Shown: in pieces, positions 1 to 12,200 of the stretch
Layout: each line of letters begins with the position of its first letter
How positions within the stretch are numbered: the stretch's first letter is position 1
Notes under the pieces: model-generated
What the model was told of the DNA's origin: nothing
Database searches by the model: none
Seen by the model: the letters and a program-made list of their open reading frames with translations, nothing else
Assembly (NCBI GenBank): GCA_000934455.1
Contig: KN889051.1
Location: 11,006 to 59,028, forward strand
Source: Apostichopus parvimensis
Taxonomy: Eukaryota > Echinodermata > Holothuroidea > Aspidochirotida > Stichopodidae
Reading direction: 5' to 3'
Length of the DNA: 48,023 nt
Position numbers and translations under genes: made by a program

Positions 1-28
1 AATGAACAAAGTAAATACTTTGTTCATT
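1..28. repeat. Perfect 13-bp inverted repeat at the window edge
   Basis: AATGAACAAAGTA and its exact reverse complement are separated by two bases. A hairpin this clean may be a short foldback remnant. Its position at the window start is probably coincidence. Confidence 0.7.
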
Positions 29-184
29 ATTAAAGAAAAATCACACATCTTTGTGCTGAAGGTGTCTATCTTGAATTTTATTTCTGAATCTTGTTTTTTC
101 CCCTTTTGATCGGTGAAACATTAGTGATCCAGCTTGAAACTACTACATTGCACAACAACATAAAACATAAAACAGCAACCTTAC

Positions 185-226
185 CTTGGGGCACCTCTTG
201 GGAAGAGAGGCCATTACTGGCAGTTC
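185..226 (-). CDS. C2CD2L: C2CD2L exon: last exon visible, tail region
   Basis: The exon is 42 nt, acceptor ctgttcaacag and donor CAAG|gtaagg. It completes Gly from the previous exon and reads TASNGLSSQEVPQ, leaving one base for the next exon. Both splice sites are good and the phase fits (1 in, 1 out), but with only 13 whole codons there is no sequence match to lean on. The gene must continue before position 1. Confidence 0.62.
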
Positions 227-3200
227 CTGTTGAACAGACAATCTATTACATGATCACATGGTCAACTTTACAGGAACTAACATTTTAGGACATTTTCATC
301 TCAGATGTAACACTTGCCTCAAAGTTTGGTAAAATCCAAATGTAATTATTGCACTGCAGCAAGAACCTGAGACTAGACTGAAAGATGACTACATATGGTG
401 ATCTAGACATTTTTCAGGAACTTTAAAAATCAGGAAAAATTATCTGCTACAAATGCAGAAATACCAAATACTTTTAAGTAATAGGTTGTTTGCGTACGAC
501 ACCAAACAGCCACATGATGCATGTGGGGAAGTGAAATGGTTTGTTGCAAACACTACACTATATAGGTCGCTATGTAACTACCAGGTTTAGCTTGGTTAAA
601 GGTTCTTAAACCATTAACAAAATCATTTCAGAAAACAGATAATTACTGAAGAAAAGCCTACCCCTTACTATTGCAGGACATGGGGAAAAAACATTGACCC
701 GTTGCAAGTTTCCAAAAGCCTTAGTAAATGAATTGCCAAACTAAATTGTCTTTTAATTTTACTTGTAGGTTTGGGGAACAGATTATCTTATTAGCTGAGT
801 ATACAACTTCCACAATTTCCAGATCAAAGTTAGGTAACTATGAATAGTAAGCTACAGGATTTATAATTATTTATTTCACTTCTATACACATCTTTATTTA
901 AGACTGAACAGGAAAACAATCATGTAACCAATTCATGATATAACAAAGTGTTCCCTGCTCTTATAAACACATTTTTTAGGACTGTCAGGATAACATGCTT
1001 TGTTGATCATTTTCAATGATGTTATTTCTGTTCTTCTACTGGCAGCTCATAAACTTCTTTGACATAATCAGCTTGCAGTAAGTCCATTGTAAAATGCAGC
1101 AGGGCTTCATTACTGGGGATCCATGCAGTCAAGATGCTTAATGGATAGAAACATTACAATATTTCATTACCTGAGGTTGGAGTCCAGTAACCATCTCTGT
1201 CAGGGCTTCCTGGGGACATGGATCCATTCATTGGTGCAGCATGTTCTATTGCCTGAGCTCTGTCTGTATATACCTTTGTAGGGATTTCTAAGATAGGCCA
1301 GCAAACACTATGTTAAAATGGCTTTCAAAATGTTTTTCAGTGATTTGTAACCTTTACTACAAGCACATGTATCATTCTAAAGTTAATCTCAAGGAAGGTC
1401 AAAATTTGAGAGAACTAGATGCAATTTATAGAAAGTAATTAGAACAATGCACTGTTTGCATATATAATTGTTCCTGCAGCAAAATGGGTGTAATACTTGA
1501 CTACTCTATTATATAACTATAGTTGCAGTGTTGCTCATGCACTAACACTGAAAATTCAAGGTCAATAACAGTTCATTTAGCACAGATACAAGGAGAAAAA
1601 CTTCATACAAAATTTACATTCTATCATTATTACATAACAATTTAATACAGTAAAATACAAATTATTTGTACCTTTTGAAATATAATTTCATAGAATAACA
1701 ATATTTCTTTACAAATGTCATTGCAATACCAGTGTGGTATCTACCAATGATTTCACAATATTATTATATAACTAGAGCAACAAGCTACTGCTGTCTCAAT
1801 ACTCTGATAGCAGTAGCACGTATTAGCTCAAAGTATGATCATTTCTGTCTCTGCACTTTCTGTTATGTAGGTAGTCATCTCAAGATTCTTTGCATTCATT
1901 GTGAGTTTTGGGTCTAGTAGTAGATGTGACATACATGATTAGCAAGCAGCCAACTTGGCTATTTGAGGCTCACCTTATTTGATTCAAACAATTTACAATT
2001 CATGACATACTGCATCTACAAACCTTTGAGAAAACAATAAGCCTGCTCACCATTCTTGATGTAAAAACTTGTCTATCGCTTTAATAGGCCATTGTGCCAT
2101 GGTTATTTTGCGAACTATTAATACACAAACTGCACTGATCTATACAATCTTAATTAACACTGAGGCCACAATCAGATTTGCACAGAAGTTACAGTAAATA
2201 GTAGTCCTAGTAGGCATAAATATATCAACACAACTATCTCCTGATGGACTTTGAGCATTGAAATGTTTTGCATATTAATTAGTGTTTGGATATTGAAAGG
2301 GTGCAACTTGTATTCCTAGCACTGTTTCATCATGTTTGTCGAAGACTTCACAAATTCAATTCTGTGTCTCACAAATATTTCAAGGGCAGAGTGATCCTTT
2401 GCAAGGACACATTGATCAAATACCACCCATGACAGCTGATTCTATGACTTCCAATCGACAGGCAGGGAAACATTTACCGTTCAAATTAAGTGTAGCAATT
2501 TTGAAGGTTCAGAGTTGTGTTTCTTATAAAATACTATGGTTCCTACGTACAAAACTGCTATATATCTTTGCATTTGTATAGCAATTTGACCATTTTGTGA
2601 TGCGATACCGGATAAACTATTCTCTGACAAGGACTGTATATCCTATGTTTTCTTTTTCTGACACTTTAGCCAAACTTGCTTACTCTGAACATTGCTTTCA
2701 TGAATATTATGAACACAAATGGTGAAGACAATTGCTTGTGCATGCATTTGGTTATTGTTTACAATTAGGTACATAAACAGAGGCAGGACATAGGATGTTA
2801 ATATTTGAAGTTTTCATTTGCTGTAACTTCTGCTTGGGCCGAAAGTTTGGCAAAACTGTAGAGCATTATACTTGTTTAATAAATTATATAAATGGTGTCA
2901 CAAAAGATTGTGTTGACCTTTCTTGGTTTTGTTTATAAATGGAAGGCATAATGAAATAGAACTTACCATTGTTATTGGCAGTGAGATATTTGGGTCTGGA
3001 TGTCTTTGTGGTGACAGTGGTAATGATAGTGCCATCAGGGGCAAGCATTTGTTTCTTTTCTATCTTCCTGGATGGGGAAAGAGGCTTCTTTGCTACATCA
3101 GGAGTTTGCATGAACAATAGCTGTAGGAAACATACACAGGAAAACAACACAAACACTTTTATCAGAATATTTGTAATTCTTAAGATTTTGGATTCTTAGA

Positions 3201-6200
3201 TTAAATGAATCAAGATATATTTTACTCACCACAAAGGCTACAAAAAAAAAACCCATAAAGAATATACTTGATTACAATTACAAAGATACTTACTTATCTA
3301 GGCCATGTAATGAAAATGGACTAAAAATTGTTTACAGGCAGTAAATATTTAGTAGTAATTAGACAGTGCGTCTCCCTCCACAACAACTCTTTGATCTATC
3401 CTTTGGAGAAGGATCCCAGTAATTGTTTTACAGAATTAACTAAGACTTGTGAATTACGATACTATCATGCTATGACTTAACATAGTGCACTCCAAGTGAT
3501 ACTTAAAATGTAAAAGAATAGTTAAGAACTTCAGATGTTTTTTGTATGGATTTCTTGTTAACAATAAAGAACTCTACACCAAAGCTTATACTAATCTTAC
3601 TGACACTGAAATGTCATTCAAAATTATCCAAATACCCCAACATTGGAACCAGTTCAAACACAGATTCAATTTGTCCATTACTTATAATTTCATTAAGGGC
3701 TCCAAGAAAAGTTTTTTTACCATTCCAATGCCCTTAGACTGATTAAAACACAGATCAGGTGTAATCACTTGAAGAAATGCCAGTGAGTCTCTCAATGCTA
3801 TCGATTATTTATAGGACTTAAAGCAGCAGTTCAACTCTCGTTATTAAGTTCATTATACTTTGTCTCATTCCTTCAACACTCATTTTAAGTCACGATGATA
3901 TGTATGTATTGACACAACATTAATGTGAGTATGGTCTGAAATACTATTACACAGTAATGGCTAGGAAGCCTTTTCCTGCATGCACAGTATGGTTCATTCA
4001 AAGAGGTCATCAAAATATTGTGCAGTCCAGACAAGGTAAATCTTTAATGTTCCAGCCATCTTCATACAGTTTTGAGGTAAATTCAGATGAGTGGGTGCTT
4101 CACTAAATGTTGTTATCTGATTATCTATGAAAAGTATGAGAAACCTCTGAACTTTCAATGTTCAGTCATGAAGTATGTATTAAAGTAGACTTACAAACAA
4201 GACTATTGATCCCTTGACGTTGTCATTCTGTGCAGGTCTTGACTGTAGTTGTATAATGTGTCTGCTTCCTCTGCTTCTGTCTATAGAGGCTAATGGCAGT
4301 GTAGTTCCTCCTTGAAATCGATCTGGTTATATTTAAATCACACATATAAGTAACCACATTATTACAGTATTGCATGATAGGTCATTAGTTTCCCTGAATA
4401 CTATTCCTTTTCTCTTCTTGTTCAGTTCATAGATTAAAATACCCAGGAAATGTGTGTGTAATAATGTAACTTATACCACTGAAGCAAACTGAATATGTAT
4501 CCTTGACCAGAAGCAGCCTGAACATAAGTTTTTAAAGCTTCATATAATACCTTAATTTATGTACTTTAATTTATGCATGCCATTATAGCAAAACTGCCTC
4601 CCTAAAACAAACCTTGGGTAGCTACAACATATTCCAATAAGACCTAAGAAGAGATCAGAACCACCTATTCAATTGTCATTCAATCATAGGCAAACATATT
4701 TGTAGGACATCCAGGCACAGATCCATGGGGGTATACCCTTTCCCCCTCTGTTTTCAACCCCAAATGAGCAGTCCAAGGTGTTGCAGATCTCATCTCCTCC
4801 ATGACGGAAGTGATTGTTGGTTTACTTATGAATGTATATGGTTGTCATCTTTGTTAATAGGCTGGAATCCATTGTTTTAACGTATATAGTATAGTTTAAA
4901 GTTTAGTAGAAAATTATATTACGTAACCATCACTGTTGTTTCATGCAAGGCATCAAACTTGGGCCGACTTCACCTCTGACCTACAGTCCTTTCAACCTAA
5001 CCCTCAACATCCAAACAGGAATATTTTAGTATTTATATCATCAATCTCTAATTATCATGTTATTTAATGGCTTTTTCCTACATGCTGACAAGCAGAAAAT
5101 TGCTAAACAACAATTTTTAGCTTTTTCGACCTTTGATGTTAGACCTATTGTGGAATCAGTCACCCAGGCACAAGGTTACATGGTTAGGCACCTACCTAAG
5201 TTTGAATTTCCTCGGACTTCTCGTGTAGGAGGAGTTTGTGACACATTGTTTGGAACAATTTAGGACAAATTGATTGTTGAACTCAATTGACCTTTGTCCT
5301 CGACCCTAAACACCAAATCTGCACTATTTTAAATTTGTCTCAGCATTCTCTACATATCGAGTGGTTAATGCCTGTTTCCTACATGTTGACAATCAGAAAA
5401 TGGCTTAAAAACTATTTTTAGGTTTTGACCTCTGACATTATCAATCACACAGGCACAAGTTTAAATGATCAGGTGCCTACCCACCAAGTTTGACTTGATT
5501 TGACTTATGATCTAAGAGTTTGTGACACTTTTTACCACAATTTAGGCCAATTTGACCTACACTGACCATTGACCTCAACAATCACATAAGTACTATTTTA
5601 AATTTGTCCCTTTATTCTTGTGGTTTAATAACTTTTTCCAACATACTGACAAGCAGGTAATGGCTTAAAACAAAGTTTTGGGCTATTTGAACTATGACAT
5701 CACCAATCACACAGGCACAAGTTTTCATGGTCAGGCACCTTTCCACCAAGTTTGAAATGGATAGGACTTATGGTCTAGGAGGAGTTTGCGACACACTTTG
5801 CACAATTTAGGCCAATGTGACCTTTGACTTTGACCCTAAACACCTAAATATGTCCTATTTTAAAATTTGTCTTAGCACTCTCAACATATCGTGTGGTATA
5901 ATGACTTTTTCATACATGTTGACAAGTAGAAAATGGCTAAAAACCAATTAATAGGCTTCTTGACCTTTGACGTCATCAATCATGCAGACACGATTTGACA
6001 TGATCAGGCACCTTCCCACCAAATATGAACTTGGTTGGACTATGGTCTAGGAGGAGTATGAGACACACTTTCTTGCACAACTTTGGGTCTAGGAGTTTGC
6101 AACACACTTCTTTCGCTCACTCACACACACTCACTCACAATTTCCTCACATTTCTGATGTGGGGTGAAGTACAATATCTCATCCCATTATACAGTATGTA

Positions 6201-9200
6201 TGGAGATAAGATAAAAAATAGTTATAATCAAACTTTCATGCAGACCTCATTTATAGCCTAAATGTGCCTCAGAATGCATCATTAGATGTCCAGTATTTCT
6301 AGGGGAAGAACCCCCACACCCAACATGGAAAACCCATTCCACTGCCTAAGGGCCACACCCCAGCCTTTCCCCTGAAAGTCCCAGCAAGAAAGCCAATTCG
6401 CTGTTCGACAATTGCATTTTATGAACATGCAAGAAAAATGGAGATATAAGTATATGAAGAAGTAGTGTCCTCACTCACCATTGTGGCCTCGATCATGAAC
6501 CTCAAAAGTAATCTCACCACTTTGATTGACAATATGACTGTAAAATGAAAACAAAAGAAAATACTGCAATAACAATTACTGCAACTACCACCTATGTTTA
6601 CATATTGTATATGTCACTAAATAGGAACTTGATATCAGCTCAGAGATCAACTATGTCCTTTGCTTGGAATGATTGCATTGAAATGTCCTTTACAATCCAA
6701 AAACAACTTATTCCATCTCAGATGCTGTCAGCTTGGAGTTGTGTATATTGCATTGTTGGGTTGGATATTTGCAACTATTAGTATTGTACTCAAGTACTTG
6801 AGGTTTCAGAGTACAACTACCATAGCCAAAGTACTGCTATTTGGATTAGAGTACCACATACCAATGTCTGAGTACAGCAGTTTAGAACCTGAGTACGGAG
6901 TACAAGTACTGTTTCATCTGAGTACTTTTTAAGTACTTTTCATTTATTGAACATGCAAGAACCTTATGCTTTATAACTGCTCCCTGATGATCATTTTAAT
7001 CAAATGATATTACAGTCGAATGACGTCGCTTGGATCTTGTTATTGTTTGCCTAATACAGAATGTCTGAAATAATCAGTAAGTTCTTGGAAGTAGGAATGT
7101 GAAAGTGGCAGTATCACTTCACTCCTCACTTACCTGTCTCTCATGGACACCTATCTACCTTAGTCAATTAACTGGTAACATTCTTGCACTGCCCACCTAT
7201 GACCCCCTGCAAGGTCACTGACCTACTCTTTCCCAATGTACCATTCAGAAGCCTATCACGAGTGTTTCCATCGGAAGTTTTCATACCTTCGTTTCATGCC
7301 TGGTTAACCATCTTTGTTGACTGTTTTGAAGTCAAGAAGAAACTGCTTCATCTAGTTTTCATCTACATGAATGACTGATTAAGTACCCTTGAAATGTCAA
7401 TATTTTTAATGCATGTGTTTTTCCTTTCAGGATTGCCCATCACATGTATTTTCTGTTGCACCGGTTATGCAAAAAGTGTGGGTACTTGTTGGTGCCATCA
7501 ACACCATGATGTTTACATACTAGTAATAATGTGATCATGTTGCTTATTGTTCACATACAGTACATCACTCATGAATTCTTCATCTTCGTCAGCCTCTATA
7601 TACTGTACTTGGCAATATACTAAGCTAGTAGTCGACAAGATGTGTTACCGCCTGAGTGAAGACGCAGGAGTACAGTATATTACAGAGTAATATAATGGAA
7701 TGTCAAAAGAGTGGAAAAATGGTGCAGCTTCCTCTTGTAACATCAGTTTTACCAAACATTTTGCCTTACATAAAGCACTTGTAAAGTATTCATCACGAGC
7801 AAGAACCAAGTACTTTAAATCCAGTGCAAGTATGAGTACTTTTCAGATTGTGAGTGCTGAGTACTTGCCAAAAGATACTGGAATAATACTCAAGTTGGGA
7901 GTACTTTAAAGTACTACATCACTGGCTTAAACCTTCAAAGAACTGAACACTGCAATCATCAATACTCTGTTTACTTGTGCAGTTGAACAAATAAGCTTGT
8001 AGAAATAATATGCTTCCCATTTCCAGCTATTTGATCCTACCAAGCAACTTTTTGTGTTGATGCTAATAAATTGAATATACTATACCAATACTAAACCCCT
8101 TAACAATAAAGTTCTTTAGTTTCACTACTTCAATTTAAATCAAACTTATGACAAATAAGTCCCAAACACTTACAATTTCCAATTGTTCATGTATGTGGAT
8201 TAATACTAACAAGCAAAATTATCTGGCCTAAAAAACTATTCCAAATCAAATATAATCCTGACTTTTAAATGATTAATGTTTATGACAATAAAGAAAGCTG
8301 GAAGAGTAGTTTTGCTCGATCAGTAGTAACCTTAATTTGTATAATGCCTTTTGCATGAACAATACACCCAAACACATTGCTCTAATTCTGTACAGGAATG
8401 GATAACAGAAGACAGTATTTAATATGACAGCTTCACTCCACACAGGACTCAGAACTACTACCATATCTATTTATATATAGTAATGAATCCTATCCAGCTT
8501 GGAAATAAATCATTCTCTTCAGGTACACTTAAGATTTTAACTGTTACTGTGTTACTGACGACAGTGAATTATTACCAAAAGAAGAGAAATACCAGCAATG
8601 GGAACCTGCATCAAGACATTGTAATATTAAGAGTTAAACATAACAACAATTTAACAAGTGAAGAAGAGTTTCTGAGGAAGCAAAGTAAACCAGAATGCAA
8701 CATGGATTGTGGTTTCGATGATGTAACATGAACAGTTTTCTTCATGTATCTGACGTAATGTATAGTGAGGGAAGACATGTTTACAAAGCTGTCACGATTT
8801 GACCTGTTGTCCCCAAATGGCCTTTGATCCCCACCAAAATCATCAGGCTATTTTATTATTCAATGTTATACACCTTCATAGCAAGTATGAGATCTGCCCA
8901 AGCTTCCAATATTGAGATATCTATTTTACAAGGTTTTCACAACTTGACCTCTGATGACCCCAAATGACCTTTTGACCTCCACCAAAAATGATAGGCTTCT
9001 TGTACTCAATGTGGTAATTCTACACACTACATATGAAGTCTGCCCATGCTTCCCCTCTTGAGATATCGTGTTTACAAGGTTTCACAATGTGACCCCTGGT
9101 GACCCCAAATGACCTTTGACCTCCACCAAAACAGTAAGCTCTTTGTACTCAATGTGGTACTTCACCACACTAAATATGAGGTCTGCCTAAGCTTCCCTTT

Positions 9201-12200
9201 TGAGACATCGTTTTTACATGGTTTTCACAATTTGACCCATGGTGACCTCAAATGACAATAGGCTTCTTGTACTCGATGTGGTACTTAAACATACTAAATA
9301 GGAAGTCTGCCCATGCTTCCTATCTTGAGATATCGTGTTTACAAGGTATTCACAATGTGACCCCAAATGATCCTTGACCTCCACCAAAAACGATAGGCTT
9401 TTTGTACTTAATGTGGTTCTTCTACACACCATATATGAAATTGGTCTGACTTTCCCTTCTTGAGATGTCATGTTTACAAGCTGGGCGTCAGAAACGCACT
9501 CCCACAAACACCCACCATCATGAAATGCAAGGGTTACGACTATCATCGAAACTGAGAAACCAGAATACCAAAAGGCCTAGTGATTCCTGCCATCTTTTTG
9601 TACTTCTTGACTTTCAGACTTTTAGTACTTCATCAGGGTGAGTCCACATATCACATATTGTGTTCATCCAAGCTCCATTTTTAGAGGTGTTTTACAGACT
9701 TTGACCTCTATTGACCTGAAATGACCAATAACCTCTGCAGAAAATACTTCTTTTATATTAAGGTGCACCCACACACGAACTATGTTTGCGGATTGTAAAG
9801 TTTTTCATGAGCAATTTTTACCTCTGCAGCTCTACAGCCACTACAAAGTGTTTTGGCCATTATGCAAAAGGCAAAATGACAAAATACCCATGTAGCAAAT
9901 GAGACCCTCCAGTTACATCTTATCAACATAAAATGTCACATGCTCAATGAAGGTCAATGGATAAATAAACTTGGCCAAAAATTGGGCAAAACTGTGTCAA
10001 GATTATAACCTTCTTTGAACAATAATTCCATTGGATTTGAAACTTGGGGTTTTATTCACATTTGAGAATGCATAACTAGTTAATTTCAAATGAAAACAAA
10101 CATTATTTATCAGTGTGTAACAATGACATCACACCTGTTTGCTTCAAGTTCATTTCGGTAGAATATCAGATAACTGCAACTGTCAATATCTCAAAATGAT
10201 ACATAGGAATTTAATGCAAATTTCACTAGAATGCTTAGATTATGTTCCTCTGTAACATATCAAAAAGAAATTTTTACCTGGACTGTTCTTTTAATTGTGT
10301 TACATCTGTTTAGTTGTTGGAAACAATATTTCTGTTAGGCCTACTATAACAACTGATGTGAGTTCACACGTGAAATGTTGAAATTACACCATATATTATG
10401 CTGCAGCTTCCAAGTAACAATATCAGATTAACTTTGAACGGTCGTTATACAACGATGGTACAAAGTTAAAAACATACACATGATGTAACAAGCAGGGTGG
10501 CTGGTTATCAGGTTGGGTAGCATGTATAGCAAAGGGATAAGATAGTATTTAACTTGAGATGCAATTGGTTGGTATTAATTTGAGAATTACTGTCAAATAC
10601 AGATTAACATCAACTGCAAACTAGTTTAACTGAGCCTTTACATGCATCTTGTAATTTTCGACCAAAATTTGTTTTTTGCCCACTAATGTCACTTGGGCTG
10701 GGTAAAGGCATTTGACTGGGGCTCCCAACCTTTGCCCCCTTCTGGTTATGTCACTGCTAATGGTACATTGCTAAGCTTAACAACAAAGCAATGCATAGCC
10801 ATATATACTCATTTATGCTGGCTGCTCTGTGATCCAAATATTCAACTATGAATCTATATTCAAAGAGTACACATAAAATGCTGTGACCTACTTAACATCT
10901 TTACAAATGTACATTTCATAAATTTAGCCATTTAGATTTACACCAGGAGGTGAGGCAATGAAATATGACATTCCATCTGGAGTCACTCCAGCGCACTGAA
11001 GACGGTAGATCACTTGGAATTCTTGAGGACTCATACGAAAGTTATTTGAAGAATGGATGTTGTGTATCAACAGCATATCCAATTTATTTCAGCACTTCCA
11101 TAGGCAAATAGAAATATTACAATGCATGAATACATTCTAAAGATGTAAACTTCTATGTACTAGTCTACCAGGAGAAGGTATTGAGATGTGACAAAGACAC
11201 CCAAGATCTTTAGTCAAACATCACACAATTATTTCAACAAATTCTCAGTAGTTCTGATTAATTCTCACTGACAGAAATACTTTGGTGGATTTAGAGAAAA
11301 TACGGCCATGCTCAAACAGAATTCAAAGGGGAAATATTTTGTACAATATCCTTTATTGATGTTAATTACCAATTTACAGACAACATAGGGAAACAACAGT
11401 TTATCACCACTGGATGGACTCGATAAATGCAGAAGTTCTGATATTAAAGGAAACATCAAACTAGAAAGGAAACCAACAAGACAGTCAAAATTAATTGAAA
11501 CAGGAATAGCAACTTAAAGGAATTGTCTGGTGGAAGATTTTGATAACATTGTCCTTGTAGTTATTATTTTTCTCTTTCTAACCATGTAAAAATTGTCCCC
11601 ATTCGACGTTTTCTTCTTGTAGAAATCTGGTTTTCAAATTCACCAGTTTCTCACCAAAAGTATCGTTTGTTCCAACGCATCAAAATGGTGATTGACGTAG
11701 TGCAGGCAAATAGGCAAAACAGACGACTTGAATTTAGCACTCCAATTCCGCAGCAAATACACTCTCATGTGTACACGCACAGGTGATTGCCTATTATATA
11801 TAACGTAGATATCGCGAACGTATACAGCCTACTGTACCATGCCCAGTTGGTATACGTTGCACATAATATACTCTCACACTCAAACCACAGTTCATAAACT
11901 GTTCTTTGAAATCGCTGAAATAAAATTCACGGATCAAATTTACAGTAAAAGAAAACTTGAAAAGTATTCGGAACACCGAAAGATGAAACTTGGCGGAATC
12001 AAATGTCAGAGCAGAATGTAGTACCGAGAAGCTTGGGCTTCGCAGAACTGTCCGATTGTAAACGTTAGAGTAGCCTACATGCTAACATTCTTCGTGTTGG
12101 AGCTGGATAGCGCGATGTATAAACAATGAAGAGTCTGCTTTTAAAACTTATCTTGTGTTACACAAAGACCACGAAATCACCGATCTACTACATGGCGGTT

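Larger units (their letters stand above)
8712..9552. mobile_element. MITE with GTTTCGATGAT terminal repeats and five internal ~140-bp monomers
   Basis: The left end reads GTTTCGATGATGTAACATG. The right end, reverse-complemented, reads GTTTCGATGATAGTCGTAACC. Between them about five tandem units (starts near 8776, 8931, 9074, 9213, 9342) share 'TTTACAAGGTTTTCACAATT', 'TGACCCCAAATGACC', 'TTTGACCTCCACCAAAA', 'CTTCTTGTACTCAATGTGG' and 'TTCTTGAGATATCGTG'. A CA-rich tail with 'GCGTCAGAAACGC' follows. A second copy with only two monomers lies at 36608-37046, with the same outer 5' and 3' pieces, which supports these limits. It has no coding capacity; the long open frame 9546-9214 is just the monomer read in one frame. 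Confidence 0.75.

Noticed and set aside
1022-1112. Minus-strand frame NEALLHFTMDLLQADYVKEV... ending in a stop, as an alternative last exon
   Set aside because: The only acceptors available need a phase-2 donor, while the exon above ends in phase 1; an intron from the alternative donor would be only about 45 nt.
9214-9546. 110-codon minus-strand open frame
   Set aside because: It is the ~140-bp MITE monomer read through; the peptide repeats with the monomers and resembles no protein.
10945-11060. Minus-strand segment open in two frames (FRMSPQEFQVIYRLQCAGV or LSYESSRIPSDLPSS)
   Set aside because: No polypyrimidine acceptor, and the C2CD2L exons on either side already join in phase.
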